A stretch of 36,550 nt of DNA from Eubacteriales bacterium (GCA_028693645.1 JAQUUY010000004.1:1-36550), one strand, 5' to 3'. Numbered from the stretch's first letter, positions 9,463 through 20,181 are shown. The notes: a model not told the origin generated them from the letters alone. Numbers and translations are program-made.

Positions 9463-10620
9463 ATGCTGCAGTTCGAAGTAAACGAGACGAAAAATGCACA
9501 GATAAAAGTTATCGGAATCGGCGGTGGCGGTAGTAACGCAGTCAATCGAATGATAGACGCGGGACTCAAAGGAGTCACTTTTATTGCAATAAATACTGAC
9601 AAACAGGCATTGGCCGGATCAAAGGCAGAAACCAAGATCCAAATCGGCGAGAAATTGACGAAAGGACTTGGCGCAGGTGCCAATCCCGAAGTCGGCCAAA
9701 AGGCAGCAGAAGAAAACATTGATGACCTGTCAAGTTATATCGCAGGCGCGGATATGGTTTTCATCACGGCGGGAATGGGCGGAGGTACCGGTACCGGTGC
9801 TGCTCCTGTCATCGCTAAGGCAGCCAAGGATGCCGGCATCCTTACAGTAGGAGTTGTAACGAAGCCCTTTACTTTTGAAGGCAAAAAGCGTAGAGAACAC
9901 GCGGATCTGGGAATTAAATTCTTGAAAAAATATGTCGATTCGTTAGTTGTGGTACCGAACGATAAGCTTCTTCAGATTGCCGAGAAAAGCACGACCATGC
10001 TGGAAGCATTCAACATGGCTGATGAAATTTTAAAACAAGGTGTTCAGGGCATTTCAGACTTGATTGCCGAGGCGGGATTGATCAATCTTGATTTCGCTGA
10101 TGTGAAAACAGTCATGAATGATCGAGGCATCGCACACATGGGCGTCGGACGCGGACGCGGTGAAAACCGAGTTGCCGAAGCCGTAAAAGATGCGATTGAG
10201 AGTCCGCTTCTTGAAACAAGCATCAACGGAGCCAAAGCCATCTTGCTCAACATCATGGGTGGTTATGATCTCGGGATGCTCGAAGTCAATGAAGCCGCCG
10301 ATCAAATCGAAAAGGCCGCTGACAAAGATGCCATCGTAATCTTTGGCGCCTCTGTCAGAGAAGAATTAGCCGATGAGATTATCGTTACCGTCATAGCCAC
10401 GGGCTTTGAGGAGCGAAATGGCGAAGTTCCCTTCCTGTCCAACCGAGAGATTATCAGACCAGGTAAAGAGCAGGACTTCTTTGATAATGAAAAAGACACA
10501 GAAGAAGAAAGTGCCGAACCGAGGGAAGCGGAGCAAGTAGAGGAAAAAGAACCCGAAAGCCCCCGTGGCCCGGACATCGATATCCCCGGCTTTCTAAAAG
10601 GGAACTATAAACGATTTTAA
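9463..10620 (+). CDS. ftsZ: Cell division protein FtsZ
   Basis: [31 protein letters not shown] tubulin signature, C-terminal [15 protein letters not shown]. Confidence 0.98.
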   Translation: MLQFEVNETKNAQIKVIGIGGGGSNAVNRMIDAGLKGVTFIAINTDKQALAGSKAETKIQIGEKLTKGLGAGANPEVGQKAAEENIDDLSSYIAGADMVFITAGMGGGTGTGAAPVIAKAAKDAGILTVGVVTKPFTFEGKKRREHADLGIKFLKKYVDSLVVVPNDKLLQIAEKSTTMLEAFNMADEILKQGVQGISDLIAEAGLINLDFADVKTVMNDRGIAHMGVGRGRGENRVAEAVKDAIESPLLETSINGAKAILLNIMGGYDLGMLEVNEAADQIEKAADKDAIVIFGASVREELADEIIVTVIATGFEERNGEVPFLSNREIIRPGKEQDFFDNEKDTEEESAEPREAEQVEEKEPESPRGPDIDIPGFLKGNYKRF

Positions 10621-10632
10621 AACGCCAAAAAG

Positions 10633-10664
10633 GAAGCCGGGACGTAAGACCGGCTTCTATTTTG
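10633..10664 (+). terminator. Intrinsic terminator-like hairpin after ftsZ
   Basis: GAAGCCGG-gacgtaaga-CCGGCTTC followed by TATTTT. Confidence 0.7.
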
Positions 10665-10697
10665 CTGTTAGGGAGAAGTCTTCTGAAAGCAGGTTAA

Positions 10698-11534
10698 ATG
10701 AAAAGAATCACATCGCAGGATAATCCTGTTTGGAAACAAATTAAAAAGCTCCAACGAAAAAAGGGGAGAGATGCCGAGGCGTCTTACCTTATCGAAGGAT
10801 TCCATTTGCTTGAAGAAGCTTTAAATACAGAAACCAGACTCACCATGACTTTGATTAGGGAATCTCTGCTCGAAGACGAACCCGAAGAGATGGCTCTTTT
10901 GATTGAACGGCTTGAATCGCAGGGAACGAAGATATTCGCCGCACCCAATGACGGCTTTGACAGTGTTTCCGATACGGAGACCCCACAGGGGATTCTTTCC
11001 GTCGTAAAAAAGCGTGAACTCAGCCCCGACGATTTTTTCTTAAATCAAAGCCACAAAGGAACGGGGAATGTGATTGTCCTTGACCGCCTACAAGATCCGG
11101 GAAATGTCGGAACCATTCTTCGAACTGCCGATGCGGCGGGCTTCCTCGGAGCTTTGATTGTGAAAGGGAGTGCAGATGTATACGGGGCCAAAGTGGTTCG
11201 AGCGGCTTCCGGTTCGTTGTTTCGACTCCCCCTACTTTTTGTCGACTCGCCCGAAGATGCCTTGTCGTTATTGGCGAGATTCGGGAAACAGACCGCGGCA
11301 ACCACACCTTATGGAAGCCAAGACTATTATGAGTGTCAAATAGCAGAAAATACAGCAATTGTTATCGGGAATGAAGGTGCAGGCGTCAGCGAATCCTTTT
11401 TAGATAAGGCAAAGTATCGAATGAAAATACCGATGGAAAGCAATGTAGAATCCCTCAATGCTGCTGTTGCAGCAGGGATCCTGATTTTTGAAAGTACCAG
11501 ACAAAAAAAATATCCGATTGATGGAGGAAAGTAA
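10698..11534 (+). CDS. TrmH/SpoU-family RNA 2'-O-methyltransferase
   Basis: VLDRLQDPGNVGTILRTADAAGF, IVIGNEGAGVS, SLNAAVAAGILIFE SPOUT motifs; next to pheST. Confidence 0.93.
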   Translation: MKRITSQDNPVWKQIKKLQRKKGRDAEASYLIEGFHLLEEALNTETRLTMTLIRESLLEDEPEEMALLIERLESQGTKIFAAPNDGFDSVSDTETPQGILSVVKKRELSPDDFFLNQSHKGTGNVIVLDRLQDPGNVGTILRTADAAGFLGALIVKGSADVYGAKVVRAASGSLFRLPLLFVDSPEDALSLLARFGKQTAATTPYGSQDYYECQIAENTAIVIGNEGAGVSESFLDKAKYRMKIPMESNVESLNAAVAAGILIFESTRQKKYPIDGGK

Positions 11535-11537
11535 ACC

Positions 11538-12560
11538 ATGCAAACACAGCTGTCAAACATTTTGCAGGAAGCAAAAGAACAATTAAAAAATGCCGTGACC
11601 GAAGCGGATACCGAAGACCTTCGCATCAAGCTCCTTGGAAAGAAAGGCCGTTTGACGGAGATTCTTCGTTCCATGGGATCGCTTGACCCCGAAGAAAGAA
11701 AAACAATGGGACAGGCGGCGAATTCGGTCAGAAACGAGATTGAAAACTTACTCGAGGAGACCTTCGCCAATATCAAGGAATTGCAAATGGGTTTGCGATT
11801 TAAAGTGGAGCGAATTGATGTCACCGAGCCTGGAATACAAACACCGCTCGGAACGAAACATCCCATCACGGTTACCATTGATGAAATTACAAATGTGTTT
11901 ACAAGCATGGGTTACTCGATTGCGGAAGGACCCGAGGTCGAAACCGTATTCTTTAATTTTGATGCACTCAATGCCGCAGCGAATCACCCTTCTCGTGATT
12001 TGACGGATACTTTTTATATTAGCCCCGGTGTGCTGCTCAGAACGCAGACTTCACCGGTACAGGCCAGAACATTACTCGCGCAGAAACCACCCATCAAAAT
12101 CATTTCCCCGGGTCGCTGTTTCCGCTGTGACACTCCTGATGCCACGCATTCACCGATGTTTCATCAGGTGGAAGGTCTCCTTGTTGATGAAGGGGTTACA
12201 ATGGCTGATCTCAAAGGGACACTTGATCTCTTTGCCAAAGAACTTTTTGGCTCGGAAGTCAAAACAAAATTCCGCCCTCACTTTTTCCCATTCACCGAGC
12301 CGAGCGCAGAAATGGACGTTTCCTGCTTCAAATGCGGAGGAAAGGGCTGCCGCATCTGCAAGGGAAGCGGTTGGATTGAGATTCTTGGCTGCGGAATGGT
12401 ACACCCCAATGTTTTGACTGTTGGGGGCATTGATACGGAGCGCTACACCGGATTCGCTTTTGGTATGGGTGTCGAGCGAATCGCCATGTTGAAATATGGC
12501 ATCGATGACATCCGTTTGTTCTACGAAAACGATATGCGCTTTATTGGGCAGTTCAAATAG
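11538..12560 (+). CDS. pheS: Phenylalanine--tRNA ligase alpha subunit
   Basis: HPITVTIDEITNVFTSMGYSIAEGPEVE, HPSRDLTDTFY, FGMGVERIAMLKYGIDDIRLFYENDMRFI. Confidence 0.97.
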   Translation: MQTQLSNILQEAKEQLKNAVTEADTEDLRIKLLGKKGRLTEILRSMGSLDPEERKTMGQAANSVRNEIENLLEETFANIKELQMGLRFKVERIDVTEPGIQTPLGTKHPITVTIDEITNVFTSMGYSIAEGPEVETVFFNFDALNAAANHPSRDLTDTFYISPGVLLRTQTSPVQARTLLAQKPPIKIISPGRCFRCDTPDATHSPMFHQVEGLLVDEGVTMADLKGTLDLFAKELFGSEVKTKFRPHFFPFTEPSAEMDVSCFKCGGKGCRICKGSGWIEILGCGMVHPNVLTVGGIDTERYTGFAFGMGVERIAMLKYGIDDIRLFYENDMRFIGQFK

Positions 12561-12572
12561 GAGGAATGCACC

Positions 12573-14969
12573 GTGTTAGTATATACAGAGTGGTTAAACG
12601 AATACGTAGAAGTGAAAGAAGACATTGATACTTTTTGCGAAAAAATGATTATGTCAGGTTCAAATATTGAAACAGTAGAGCATTTTGGCAATGGAATAGA
12701 AAAGGTTGTCGTCGGAAAACTTCTTTCCGTTGAAAAACATCCGGATGCAGACAAACTTCTTGTTTGTCTGGCTGAGGTCGGCGAAGAAGAACCAATCCAA
12801 ATCGTAACGGGAGCGCAGAATGTTTTCGTCGGAGCCTACGTCCCGGTAATCCTTCACGGAGGAAAACTGCCGGATGGTACTGTCATCAAAAAAGGAAAAC
12901 TTCGTGGTGTTGAATCCTGCGGAATGTTTTGTTCACCAAAGGAGTTAGGGTTTGAAGACAAAGTTATTTGTGCCGCCTATCGAGACGGCATCTGGATTCT
13001 TGATAAAGAATATACCCCCGGCTTGGATATCGTAGAAGCGATGGGGCTTGCCGGAGATGTCGTTGACTTTGAAATCACGCCGAATCGCCCGGATTGCCTT
13101 TCCATGGTCGGAATGGCAAGAGAAGCGGCAGCGACATTTGGCGGAGCAATGAATTATCCCGACAGTACTTGTGTTAAAGAAGAAGGCGCGATGACCGGTC
13201 TCCTGCAAGTCGAGATTAAAAAGCCTGAGCTTTGCAAACGTTATGTGGCGAGAATCGTAAAGGATGTCAAAATCGCACCCTCTCCTTGGTGGATGCAAAA
13301 GAGACTGATGTATGCGGGTATGCGCCCGATTAATAATATTGTAGATATCACCAATTATGTAATGCTCGAATATGGTCAACCGATTCATGCTTTTGATATC
13401 AGAAATATCAAAGGATCAAAGATTGTTGTGGACACCGCCTTCGAGGGGGAATTGTTTACAACACTTGACGGAACCGAAAGAACCCTTGAGGAAGGCATGC
13501 TGCTCATCAAGGATGCAGAACGTGCGGTTGCAATCGCTGGGGTCATGGGTGGCTTGAATTCAGAAATCGAGCCTGATACGCAAACCATCGTGATCGAATC
13601 GGCGAATTTCTTTGCGGACAGCGTTCGTCTTACCTCAAAGAAACTTGCGTTGCGTACCGAAGCTTCCTCGCGTTTTGAAAAAGGCGTAGATCCGAACCTT
13701 GCCGAAACAGCGGCAAATCGTGTCTGCAGACTGATTGAACTTCTGTCTGCCGGAACGGTTATAACGGGTGCGCTTGATGAATATCCGACGAAGGCAGATC
13801 CAATCACTATAGATGTCAGAACTGCCAGAATCAATCAGGTCCTTGGTACCGCTTTGACGACCGATGCAGCGGCTGATATCTTCAGACGCCTTGAAATGGA
13901 AACGAAAGTCAATGGCGAAGTGATTTCCGTCATTGCTCCGACGGTTCGTAGAGATCTCTTGAAAGAAATCGACATGATTGAGGAAGTTGCCAGAATCTAT
14001 GGCTATGACCAGCTGCCAACAACTTTACACAAGGGGAGCAATCGTGCCGACAAAACACCGATACAGATTTTGCGCAGCGTGGCAAAAGAAGCACTCACAG
14101 GAATGGGGACAAGTGAAATCCAAACCTATTCCTTTGTCAGCCCAAAGGGCCTCGATAAAATATTGACCAAAGAAGAGGACCGTTTACGGAGCGTCGTAAG
14201 ACTCATCAATCCGCTTGGCGAAGAAAACAGCATCATGCGGACAACCCTGATTCCAAATATGCTTGAGGTACTCGAACGCAATTATTCCAGAGGAATTTCT
14301 GCCGTCAGAGCCTTCGAACTCGGAAATACTTTCTTTAATGAAGTGGGCGAAGATGGCCTGCCAAGCGAAAGAGAAGCCTTATGTGTTGCCGCTTACGGCG
14401 GGAGCGAAACCTTCTTTACATTAAAGGGCCTTGTCGAAGAACTTTTGAAAAAACTTGGCATTGAAGAACGGAATTATATTCCTGAAGCCTCCATCGCGAC
14501 CTTCCATCCGGGAAGGACAGCGAGAATTCTTTCAGGAGGAGAAGCGCTTGGCATCATAGGAGAAATCCATCCTGACGTAATGGACCAATACCATATCGAT
14601 ACAAAAGTTTATTGCTGTGAACTTGATTTTGCTAAGATCGCTGCAATTGCAAACAGAGTCCGTTATTACAGTCCTCTTCCGAAATACCCCGCGACTTCGA
14701 GAGATATCGCCTTGGTAGTACAAGACGAGGTACTTGTAAAAGACATTGAAGCAATTATCAAAGCTTCGGGAACCGAATTATTGGAGGATGTCGCTTTATT
14801 TGATGTCTATCGAGGAAAGCAGATTGCAGAAGGTCAAAAAAGCGTCGCCTTCTCCCTGACTTACCGAGCGAAGGATCGCACATTGACGGATGACGAGGTC
14901 ATCAAGGTGCACAGTAAAGTCCTTTCTGCCTTAAACGACAGTTTGGGAGCAACGCTCAGAGAAATGTAA
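12573..14969 (+). CDS. pheT: Phenylalanine--tRNA ligase beta subunit
   Basis: GTG start; tRNA-binding domain, B3/B4 and B5 domains, FPNRPDCLSM-like ITPNRPDCLSMVGMARE, C-terminal FDX-ACB YPATSRDIALVV. Confidence 0.97.
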   Translation: MLVYTEWLNEYVEVKEDIDTFCEKMIMSGSNIETVEHFGNGIEKVVVGKLLSVEKHPDADKLLVCLAEVGEEEPIQIVTGAQNVFVGAYVPVILHGGKLPDGTVIKKGKLRGVESCGMFCSPKELGFEDKVICAAYRDGIWILDKEYTPGLDIVEAMGLAGDVVDFEITPNRPDCLSMVGMAREAAATFGGAMNYPDSTCVKEEGAMTGLLQVEIKKPELCKRYVARIVKDVKIAPSPWWMQKRLMYAGMRPINNIVDITNYVMLEYGQPIHAFDIRNIKGSKIVVDTAFEGELFTTLDGTERTLEEGMLLIKDAERAVAIAGVMGGLNSEIEPDTQTIVIESANFFADSVRLTSKKLALRTEASSRFEKGVDPNLAETAANRVCRLIELLSAGTVITGALDEYPTKADPITIDVRTARINQVLGTALTTDAAADIFRRLEMETKVNGEVISVIAPTVRRDLLKEIDMIEEVARIYGYDQLPTTLHKGSNRADKTPIQILRSVAKEALTGMGTSEIQTYSFVSPKGLDKILTKEEDRLRSVVRLINPLGEENSIMRTTLIPNMLEVLERNYSRGISAVRAFELGNTFFNEVGEDGLPSEREALCVAAYGGSETFFTLKGLVEELLKKLGIEERNYIPEASIATFHPGRTARILSGGEALGIIGEIHPDVMDQYHIDTKVYCCELDFAKIAAIANRVRYYSPLPKYPATSRDIALVVQDEVLVKDIEAIIKASGTELLEDVALFDVYRGKQIAEGQKSVAFSLTYRAKDRTLTDDEVIKVHSKVLSALNDSLGATLREM

Positions 14970-15005
14970 TTTTCTTATGGGAAAGTGAATGGAGGTTTCA
15001 ACCAA

Positions 15006-15647
15006 ATGATAGAGCGAAATAAAGTCTCCGTCAGGATCTATGGACAGGAATTCATCATTTCGGGAGATACGCCGAGAGACCAAATCATCAAGATTGCCGA
15101 TTACGTTGATCGAAAGATGCACGAATTGAACCAAGCAATGCCTGCAGGTCCGGTTTCCGCAATTGCTGTTCTTGCCGCCGTAAACGCAGCCGAAGATTAT
15201 TTTAAAACCGTTCGGATTGTTCATGAACTGCAAGCAAAAAACCAGCAGCTGGAAAAAGACACGCAGCATTATGTGCAGCTTTGGGATGAGGCGAAAAGCA
15301 GCTTTCGCCAGTATAAAGACGATGCACAAGTCGCAATCGAGCATCGCGAGGAAACGCAGAGGCTTCTGAACGAAAAAACGAATGAATACAACGAGTTGCA
15401 AAAGCAATTCAGAGAGATCAGTGAAAGGGCAGAGATTCTTCAAAAAAAGAACGAAAGCCTCTTTAATCGCATGGAAGCACAAGAGGACGAAAAAGAATCC
15501 AGTTCTTCCATGATAAAAGAAATGGAAGCCAGATGCAGAGAACTTGAAGCTAGTTTCTTTGACCTGCAGATGGAAAATATCCAACTCAAAGGAGACTTGG
15601 ATCGTTTGAAGAAGATCGTGGAACAAGATGAACGAGAAAACCTTTAA
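15006..15647 (+). CDS. zapA: ZapA-like cell division protein with long C-terminal coiled coil
   Basis: VSVRIYGQEFIISGDTPRDQIIKIADYVDRKMHELNQ; ATG at 15006 after GGAGG; E/K/Q-rich heptad C-terminus. Confidence 0.82.
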   Translation: MIERNKVSVRIYGQEFIISGDTPRDQIIKIADYVDRKMHELNQAMPAGPVSAIAVLAAVNAAEDYFKTVRIVHELQAKNQQLEKDTQHYVQLWDEAKSSFRQYKDDAQVAIEHREETQRLLNEKTNEYNELQKQFREISERAEILQKKNESLFNRMEAQEDEKESSSSMIKEMEARCRELEASFFDLQMENIQLKGDLDRLKKIVEQDERENL

Positions 15648-17994
15648 AGTTTTAGAATACCAAAAGATCAAAGATATGCTCATGAGCGAGGCGGCTTCCG
15701 TAATGACGAAAAAACGGATTGCGGAGATGTCGCCCTCGCTTGAGCTTACAGAAATTAAAGAAATGCAGGCGGAAACCACGGAAGCGGTTTCCGTTATTAT
15801 GCATAAAGGAGCTCCTTCTTTCGGGGGCTTTTATGATATTTCGGGGGCAGTGAATCTTGCCTCAAAAGGCGGCGTTTTGATGATGAAGCAGCTCCTTGAG
15901 GTGCTTTATAATCTGCACACGGCGAGGCATGCTTCGCAATTTCTGCAAAGTGACTTGCCGCCGTTGCCGAGAGTCAGAGGGCTTGCGGAAGTGCTTTCTG
16001 TGCAGAAAAAAATCGAAGAGGAAATTGACCGTTGCATCCTATCAGAAGATGAAATGGCTGATTCGGCAAGTTCGGAGCTCAAGAGCATTCGTCGCAAAAT
16101 TGCCTTGCAAAATGAAGCGGTCAGATCGAAGATGAACAGCATCCTCACTTCTGCAGATCAAAAAAATCTCCTGCAGGACTCAATCATAACCATGCGACAG
16201 GGACGCTATGTCATCCCCGTCAAACAAGAGCATAAACAAAAATTCCCCGGAATCGTGCATGATCAATCGGCAACAGGCGCGACTTTTTTTATCGAGCCGC
16301 AAGCCATCGTCGACATGAACAATGAACTGCGCGAACTGGAATTGGCAGAAAAAAAAGAGATGCATCGCATTCTTTCTGAGCTCTCGGCAATGGTTGGAGA
16401 CGTAGCAGAAGAAATCAAAAACAACCAAAAAATCCTGGTAAAGCTTGATTATATTTTTGCCAAAGGGAAACTTTCTGTTCGAATGAAAGGGGAAGAGCCT
16501 GAAATGAACGCAGGTGGGCTGTTGCGCATCCGTGATGCAAGGCATCCCTTAATTGATCCGAAGAAAGTCGTTCCTGTCAGCGTGAGTATCGGAGCAGAGT
16601 ATGACACGTTAATCGTGACCGGCCCCAACACCGGAGGAAAGACCGTAACACTCAAAATCGTAGGTTTGATGGTTTTGATGGCGCAATCGGGATTGCATCT
16701 TCCGGCTTCATCAGGCACAACGATGCCTATTTTCAGGCAGGTTTTTGCAGACATCGGTGATGAACAGAGTATCGAACAAAGTCTTTCAACATTTTCCTCT
16801 CATATGGCAAATATCGTCGAAATCGTGAAAGTAGCAGGAGAAGAAACTCTGGTTCTGCTCGATGAACTTGGTGCCGGCACCGATCCGACGGAAGGCGCGG
16901 CACTGGCTATTTCCATCTTAAACGATTTATATGGAAAAGGTGCCAAGACCTTTGCAACGACACACTATACCGAACTGAAGAAATATGCGATTTCTACTTA
17001 TGGAGTGCAGAATGCCTCGATGGAATTCAACGTTGAGACCTTGTCACCGACCTATCATCTGACAATCGGTACCCCCGGCAAGTCCAATGCCTTTGAGATA
17101 TCAAAAAAACTCGGACTCCCGAGTTCTCTGATTGAATATGCCCGAAGTTTGCTCGAACACAATGATATTGCCTTTGAAGACGTCATCACTTCCATCGAAA
17201 AAGACCGCAAAGCGGCCGAAGAGGAACGTGATGAAGCAATCGCACTAAAACGCGAGATTCTGAGAAAACGCGAAGAGATAGAAGCAGAGCGAGAAAAAAT
17301 TGCAGAGCAAAAACGAACGCTGATTGCAAAGGCAAAAGAGGAAGCCAGAGATACGATTGCAGAAGCAAGGGAATTTGCTGAGCAAATCAAAAAGGAGCTC
17401 AGAGAACTTGAACGAAATCCGGATCCGGCAGATCGCAACAGAAAACAAGAGCAATTGCGTAAAAATCTCAGAGAAACAGGTGAAAAATACAACGAAAAAA
17501 TAACACCGCCTGTGAATCTTTCCCCTGTAAAGCCGGCAGAACTTTCGCTTGGCGATACAGTTAAGGTTCTTTCCCTTGATCAGATTGGCGAAGTGATGTC
17601 CCTTCCCGATGATCGAAATGAAATCAATGTGCAAATCGGCTTGATGAAAATCAATGTCAATATCAAAAATGTCACTCGTATCAGCGGAAAACAAGCAAAG
17701 AAGATTCGAAAGAGCGGTAGCAGCGGTTTTGCTCAATCCAAGATTCGGGATATCGTTCCTTCTATCACCGTTGTTGGACAAGTTCTCGACGATGCGGTGA
17801 TGAATGTCGATAAATATCTGGATGACGCGTATCTCTCGGGACTGAAGGAAGTCACCATCATTCACGGTCGCGGAGCGGGAATCCTTCGCGAAGGTCTCGG
17901 AAGGATGTTTCGCGAACACAAACATGTTGCAAGCTTTCGAAAAGGAATCTACAACGAGGGTGGAGACGGCGTTACCATCGTCACATTGAAATAG
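15628..17994 (+). CDS. mutS2: MutS2 endonuclease/ribosome collision factor with Smr domain
   Basis: TGPNTGGKTVTLK Walker A, LLDELGAGTDPTEGAALA, C-terminal Smr VTIIHGRGAGILREGL. Confidence 0.96.
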   Translation: MNEKTFKVLEYQKIKDMLMSEAASVMTKKRIAEMSPSLELTEIKEMQAETTEAVSVIMHKGAPSFGGFYDISGAVNLASKGGVLMMKQLLEVLYNLHTARHASQFLQSDLPPLPRVRGLAEVLSVQKKIEEEIDRCILSEDEMADSASSELKSIRRKIALQNEAVRSKMNSILTSADQKNLLQDSIITMRQGRYVIPVKQEHKQKFPGIVHDQSATGATFFIEPQAIVDMNNELRELELAEKKEMHRILSELSAMVGDVAEEIKNNQKILVKLDYIFAKGKLSVRMKGEEPEMNAGGLLRIRDARHPLIDPKKVVPVSVSIGAEYDTLIVTGPNTGGKTVTLKIVGLMVLMAQSGLHLPASSGTTMPIFRQVFADIGDEQSIEQSLSTFSSHMANIVEIVKVAGEETLVLLDELGAGTDPTEGAALAISILNDLYGKGAKTFATTHYTELKKYAISTYGVQNASMEFNVETLSPTYHLTIGTPGKSNAFEISKKLGLPSSLIEYARSLLEHNDIAFEDVITSIEKDRKAAEEERDEAIALKREILRKREEIEAEREKIAEQKRTLIAKAKEEARDTIAEAREFAEQIKKELRELERNPDPADRNRKQEQLRKNLRETGEKYNEKITPPVNLSPVKPAELSLGDTVKVLSLDQIGEVMSLPDDRNEINVQIGLMKINVNIKNVTRISGKQAKKIRKSGSSGFAQSKIRDIVPSITVVGQVLDDAVMNVDKYLDDAYLSGLKEVTIIHGRGAGILREGLGRMFREHKHVASFRKGIYNEGGDGVTIVTLK

Positions 17995-18019
17995 AAAACA
18001 AATGACAGGGGAGTGAAAA

Positions 18020-18451
18020 ATGTATATAATAAGTGCATGTTTATACGGCGAAAAATGCAGGTATAACGGCGAAGATTTTAAATCCGATGCGGTGGATCAG
18101 TTGGTTTTGGGGCATACTTGCTTTGCGGTTTGTCCGGAAGTTGCGGGTGGTTTTTCTGTCCCGCGTCCGCCCGTGGAACTGTGTTCCGGCAGAGCTATCC
18201 GACCGAACGGAGAAGACGTAACGGATGATTTTCTAAAAGGCGCCGAAGCCACTTGGAATGAAATAAAAAACAAGCTTTCGGAGGAGGGGGAAACGGTTGA
18301 ACTTGCCATATTAAAAGCAAGAAGCCCTTCCTGCGGATCAGGTACGATTTATGACGGCACGTTTAACGGAACGCGCGTCCCGGGAGATGGAATATTTGCC
18401 GCTTTGTTGAAGAAAAACGGCATCAAGGTGATATCAGAGGAGGATCTATAA
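18020..18451 (+). CDS. DUF523 family protein
   Basis: SACLYGEKCRYNG..., CPEVAGGFSVPRPPVEL, LKARSPSCGSGTIYDGTF. Confidence 0.9.
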   Translation: MYIISACLYGEKCRYNGEDFKSDAVDQLVLGHTCFAVCPEVAGGFSVPRPPVELCSGRAIRPNGEDVTDDFLKGAEATWNEIKNKLSEEGETVELAILKARSPSCGSGTIYDGTFNGTRVPGDGIFAALLKKNGIKVISEEDL

Positions 18452-20178
18452 TGATAAATTTTAAAAGAAAGATTGCAGAATGTCTCGCGGCATCTGTTGA
18501 AGGCTTGCTTCTTGAAGAACTGGAAGCCATGATTGAAGTTCCGACAGATACTAAGCTCGGAGATTATGCATTTCCTTGTTTTCGTCTGGCAAAGGCGATG
18601 AGAAAGGCTCCGGCGGCGATTGCAAAAGACATTGCCGAAAAACTCCAAGAGAACGAGATTTTTTCAAAGGTTGAGCCGGTCAATGCCTACGTTAATATGT
18701 TTTTGAGCAGAGAGGCCTTCCTTTCGGAAGTTGTCACAGCTGTTTTGCAAGAAGGCTCGCGTTTTGGCGGCAGCGACATCGGCCAAAATCGAAAAGTCAT
18801 CGTTGAGTTTTCTTCTCCGAACATCGCAAAGCCTTTTCACATCGGACATATCCGCAGCACCGTCATCGGAAATGCGATTTATAAATTATATGATTTTATC
18901 GGCTATGATACCGTCAGAATCAACCACCTCGGTGACTACGGCACGCAGTTTGGAAAAATGATTGTTGCCTATCGTCGTTGGGGAAACAAAGAAGATGTTG
19001 TAAACACACCAATCAAGAGCTTGCTTGCCTATTATGTGAAGTTTCATGAAGAAGCAGAAAATGATCCGAGCCTTGAAGATGAAGCGAGAGCGACCTTCAC
19101 AAAGCTTGAAAAAGGCGAACCGGAGGAAACTGCTTTATGGCAATGGTTCCGCGAGGAGAGCTTGAAGGAGTTCAGCCGCGTCTATCAGATGCTTGGCATT
19201 GAATTCGATTCTTATGCGGGCGAAAGCTTTTATTCCGATAAAATGCAACATGTCATCGATATCATGAACGATAAAAAACTGATGGTCGAATCCGATGGAG
19301 CCCAGATTGTCGATTTGTCTGAGTACAATCTCTCACCGGCGCTGATTATGAAAAAAGACGGTTCGACACTATACATCACGAGAGATATCGCGGCAGCAGT
19401 CTACCGTAAGGATCACTATGATTTTTATCGCAACATCTATGTCGTTGCTTCTCAGCAAAATCTCCATTTTCAGCAGTGGATCAAGATTGTTGAATTGATG
19501 GGATTCCCTTGGGCAAAAGACTGCATCCATGTTCCGTTTGGGCTTGTCAGCCTTGAAGATGGTGTCATGTCAACAAGAGAAGGCAGAGTCGTGTTCCTTG
19601 AGGATGTTTTGAACAAAGCCGTGGAGCAGACAAGAGCAATCATAATGGAGAAAAACGTCAACACCGATAACGTCGATGTGACCGCCAAACAGGTGGGAAT
19701 CGGCGCAGTCATCTTCAATGAACTTTCGAATAGCAAGATCAAGGATTATGTTTTCTCTTGGGACAAAGTACTTAATTTTGACGGAGAGACCGGTCCTTAT
19801 GTGCAATATACTCATGCAAGAGCGGCCAGCGTTCTTCGTAATGCGGGCATCACGGAGGAGAATGCGGAAGCGAGCCTTGGTGACCCCAAAAAACTTGCCC
19901 TCGAATATATCAGCAGTGACAGTGCTTACGATCTCACGAGATTGCTTTATGCCTTCCCCGGCATTATCATTGATGCGGCGGAGCGTTATGAGCCTTCCAT
20001 CGTGACAAGGCATATCGTGGATATTGCACAGTGCTTCAATCGCTTCTATCACAATGAACATATCCTTGTGGAAGACGAAAATGAAAAGAAAGCAAAGCTC
20101 GCTTTGACCTATGCGGCAAAGCAAACGATAAAAAATGGACTTCTTCTTCTTGGAATGGAAGCTCCGGAGAGGATGTAA
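18451..20178 (+). CDS. argS: Arginine--tRNA ligase
   Basis: EFSSPNIAKPFHIGHIRSTVIGN class I signature, YDLTRLLYAFPGI, GMEAPERM C-terminus. Confidence 0.97.
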   Translation: MINFKRKIAECLAASVEGLLLEELEAMIEVPTDTKLGDYAFPCFRLAKAMRKAPAAIAKDIAEKLQENEIFSKVEPVNAYVNMFLSREAFLSEVVTAVLQEGSRFGGSDIGQNRKVIVEFSSPNIAKPFHIGHIRSTVIGNAIYKLYDFIGYDTVRINHLGDYGTQFGKMIVAYRRWGNKEDVVNTPIKSLLAYYVKFHEEAENDPSLEDEARATFTKLEKGEPEETALWQWFREESLKEFSRVYQMLGIEFDSYAGESFYSDKMQHVIDIMNDKKLMVESDGAQIVDLSEYNLSPALIMKKDGSTLYITRDIAAAVYRKDHYDFYRNIYVVASQQNLHFQQWIKIVELMGFPWAKDCIHVPFGLVSLEDGVMSTREGRVVFLEDVLNKAVEQTRAIIMEKNVNTDNVDVTAKQVGIGAVIFNELSNSKIKDYVFSWDKVLNFDGETGPYVQYTHARAASVLRNAGITEENAEASLGDPKKLALEYISSDSAYDLTRLLYAFPGIIIDAAERYEPSIVTRHIVDIAQCFNRFYHNEHILVEDENEKKAKLALTYAAKQTIKNGLLLLGMEAPERM

Positions 20179-20181
20179 CAA

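Noticed and set aside
11534-11538. Possible T-box leader upstream of pheST
   Set aside because: Only 3 bp separate the methyltransferase stop and pheS start; the upstream 10621-10697 gap holds only the ftsZ terminator.
14931-15779. 282-aa - strand ORF
   Set aside because: Antisense to zapA/mutS2 start; the sense genes have clear families and SDs, and the ORF composition (F/L/S/H-rich) is typical of the complement of coiled-coil sequence.
17245-17925. 226-aa - strand ORF
   Set aside because: Antisense to mutS2; shadow of the Glu/Lys-rich sense sequence.
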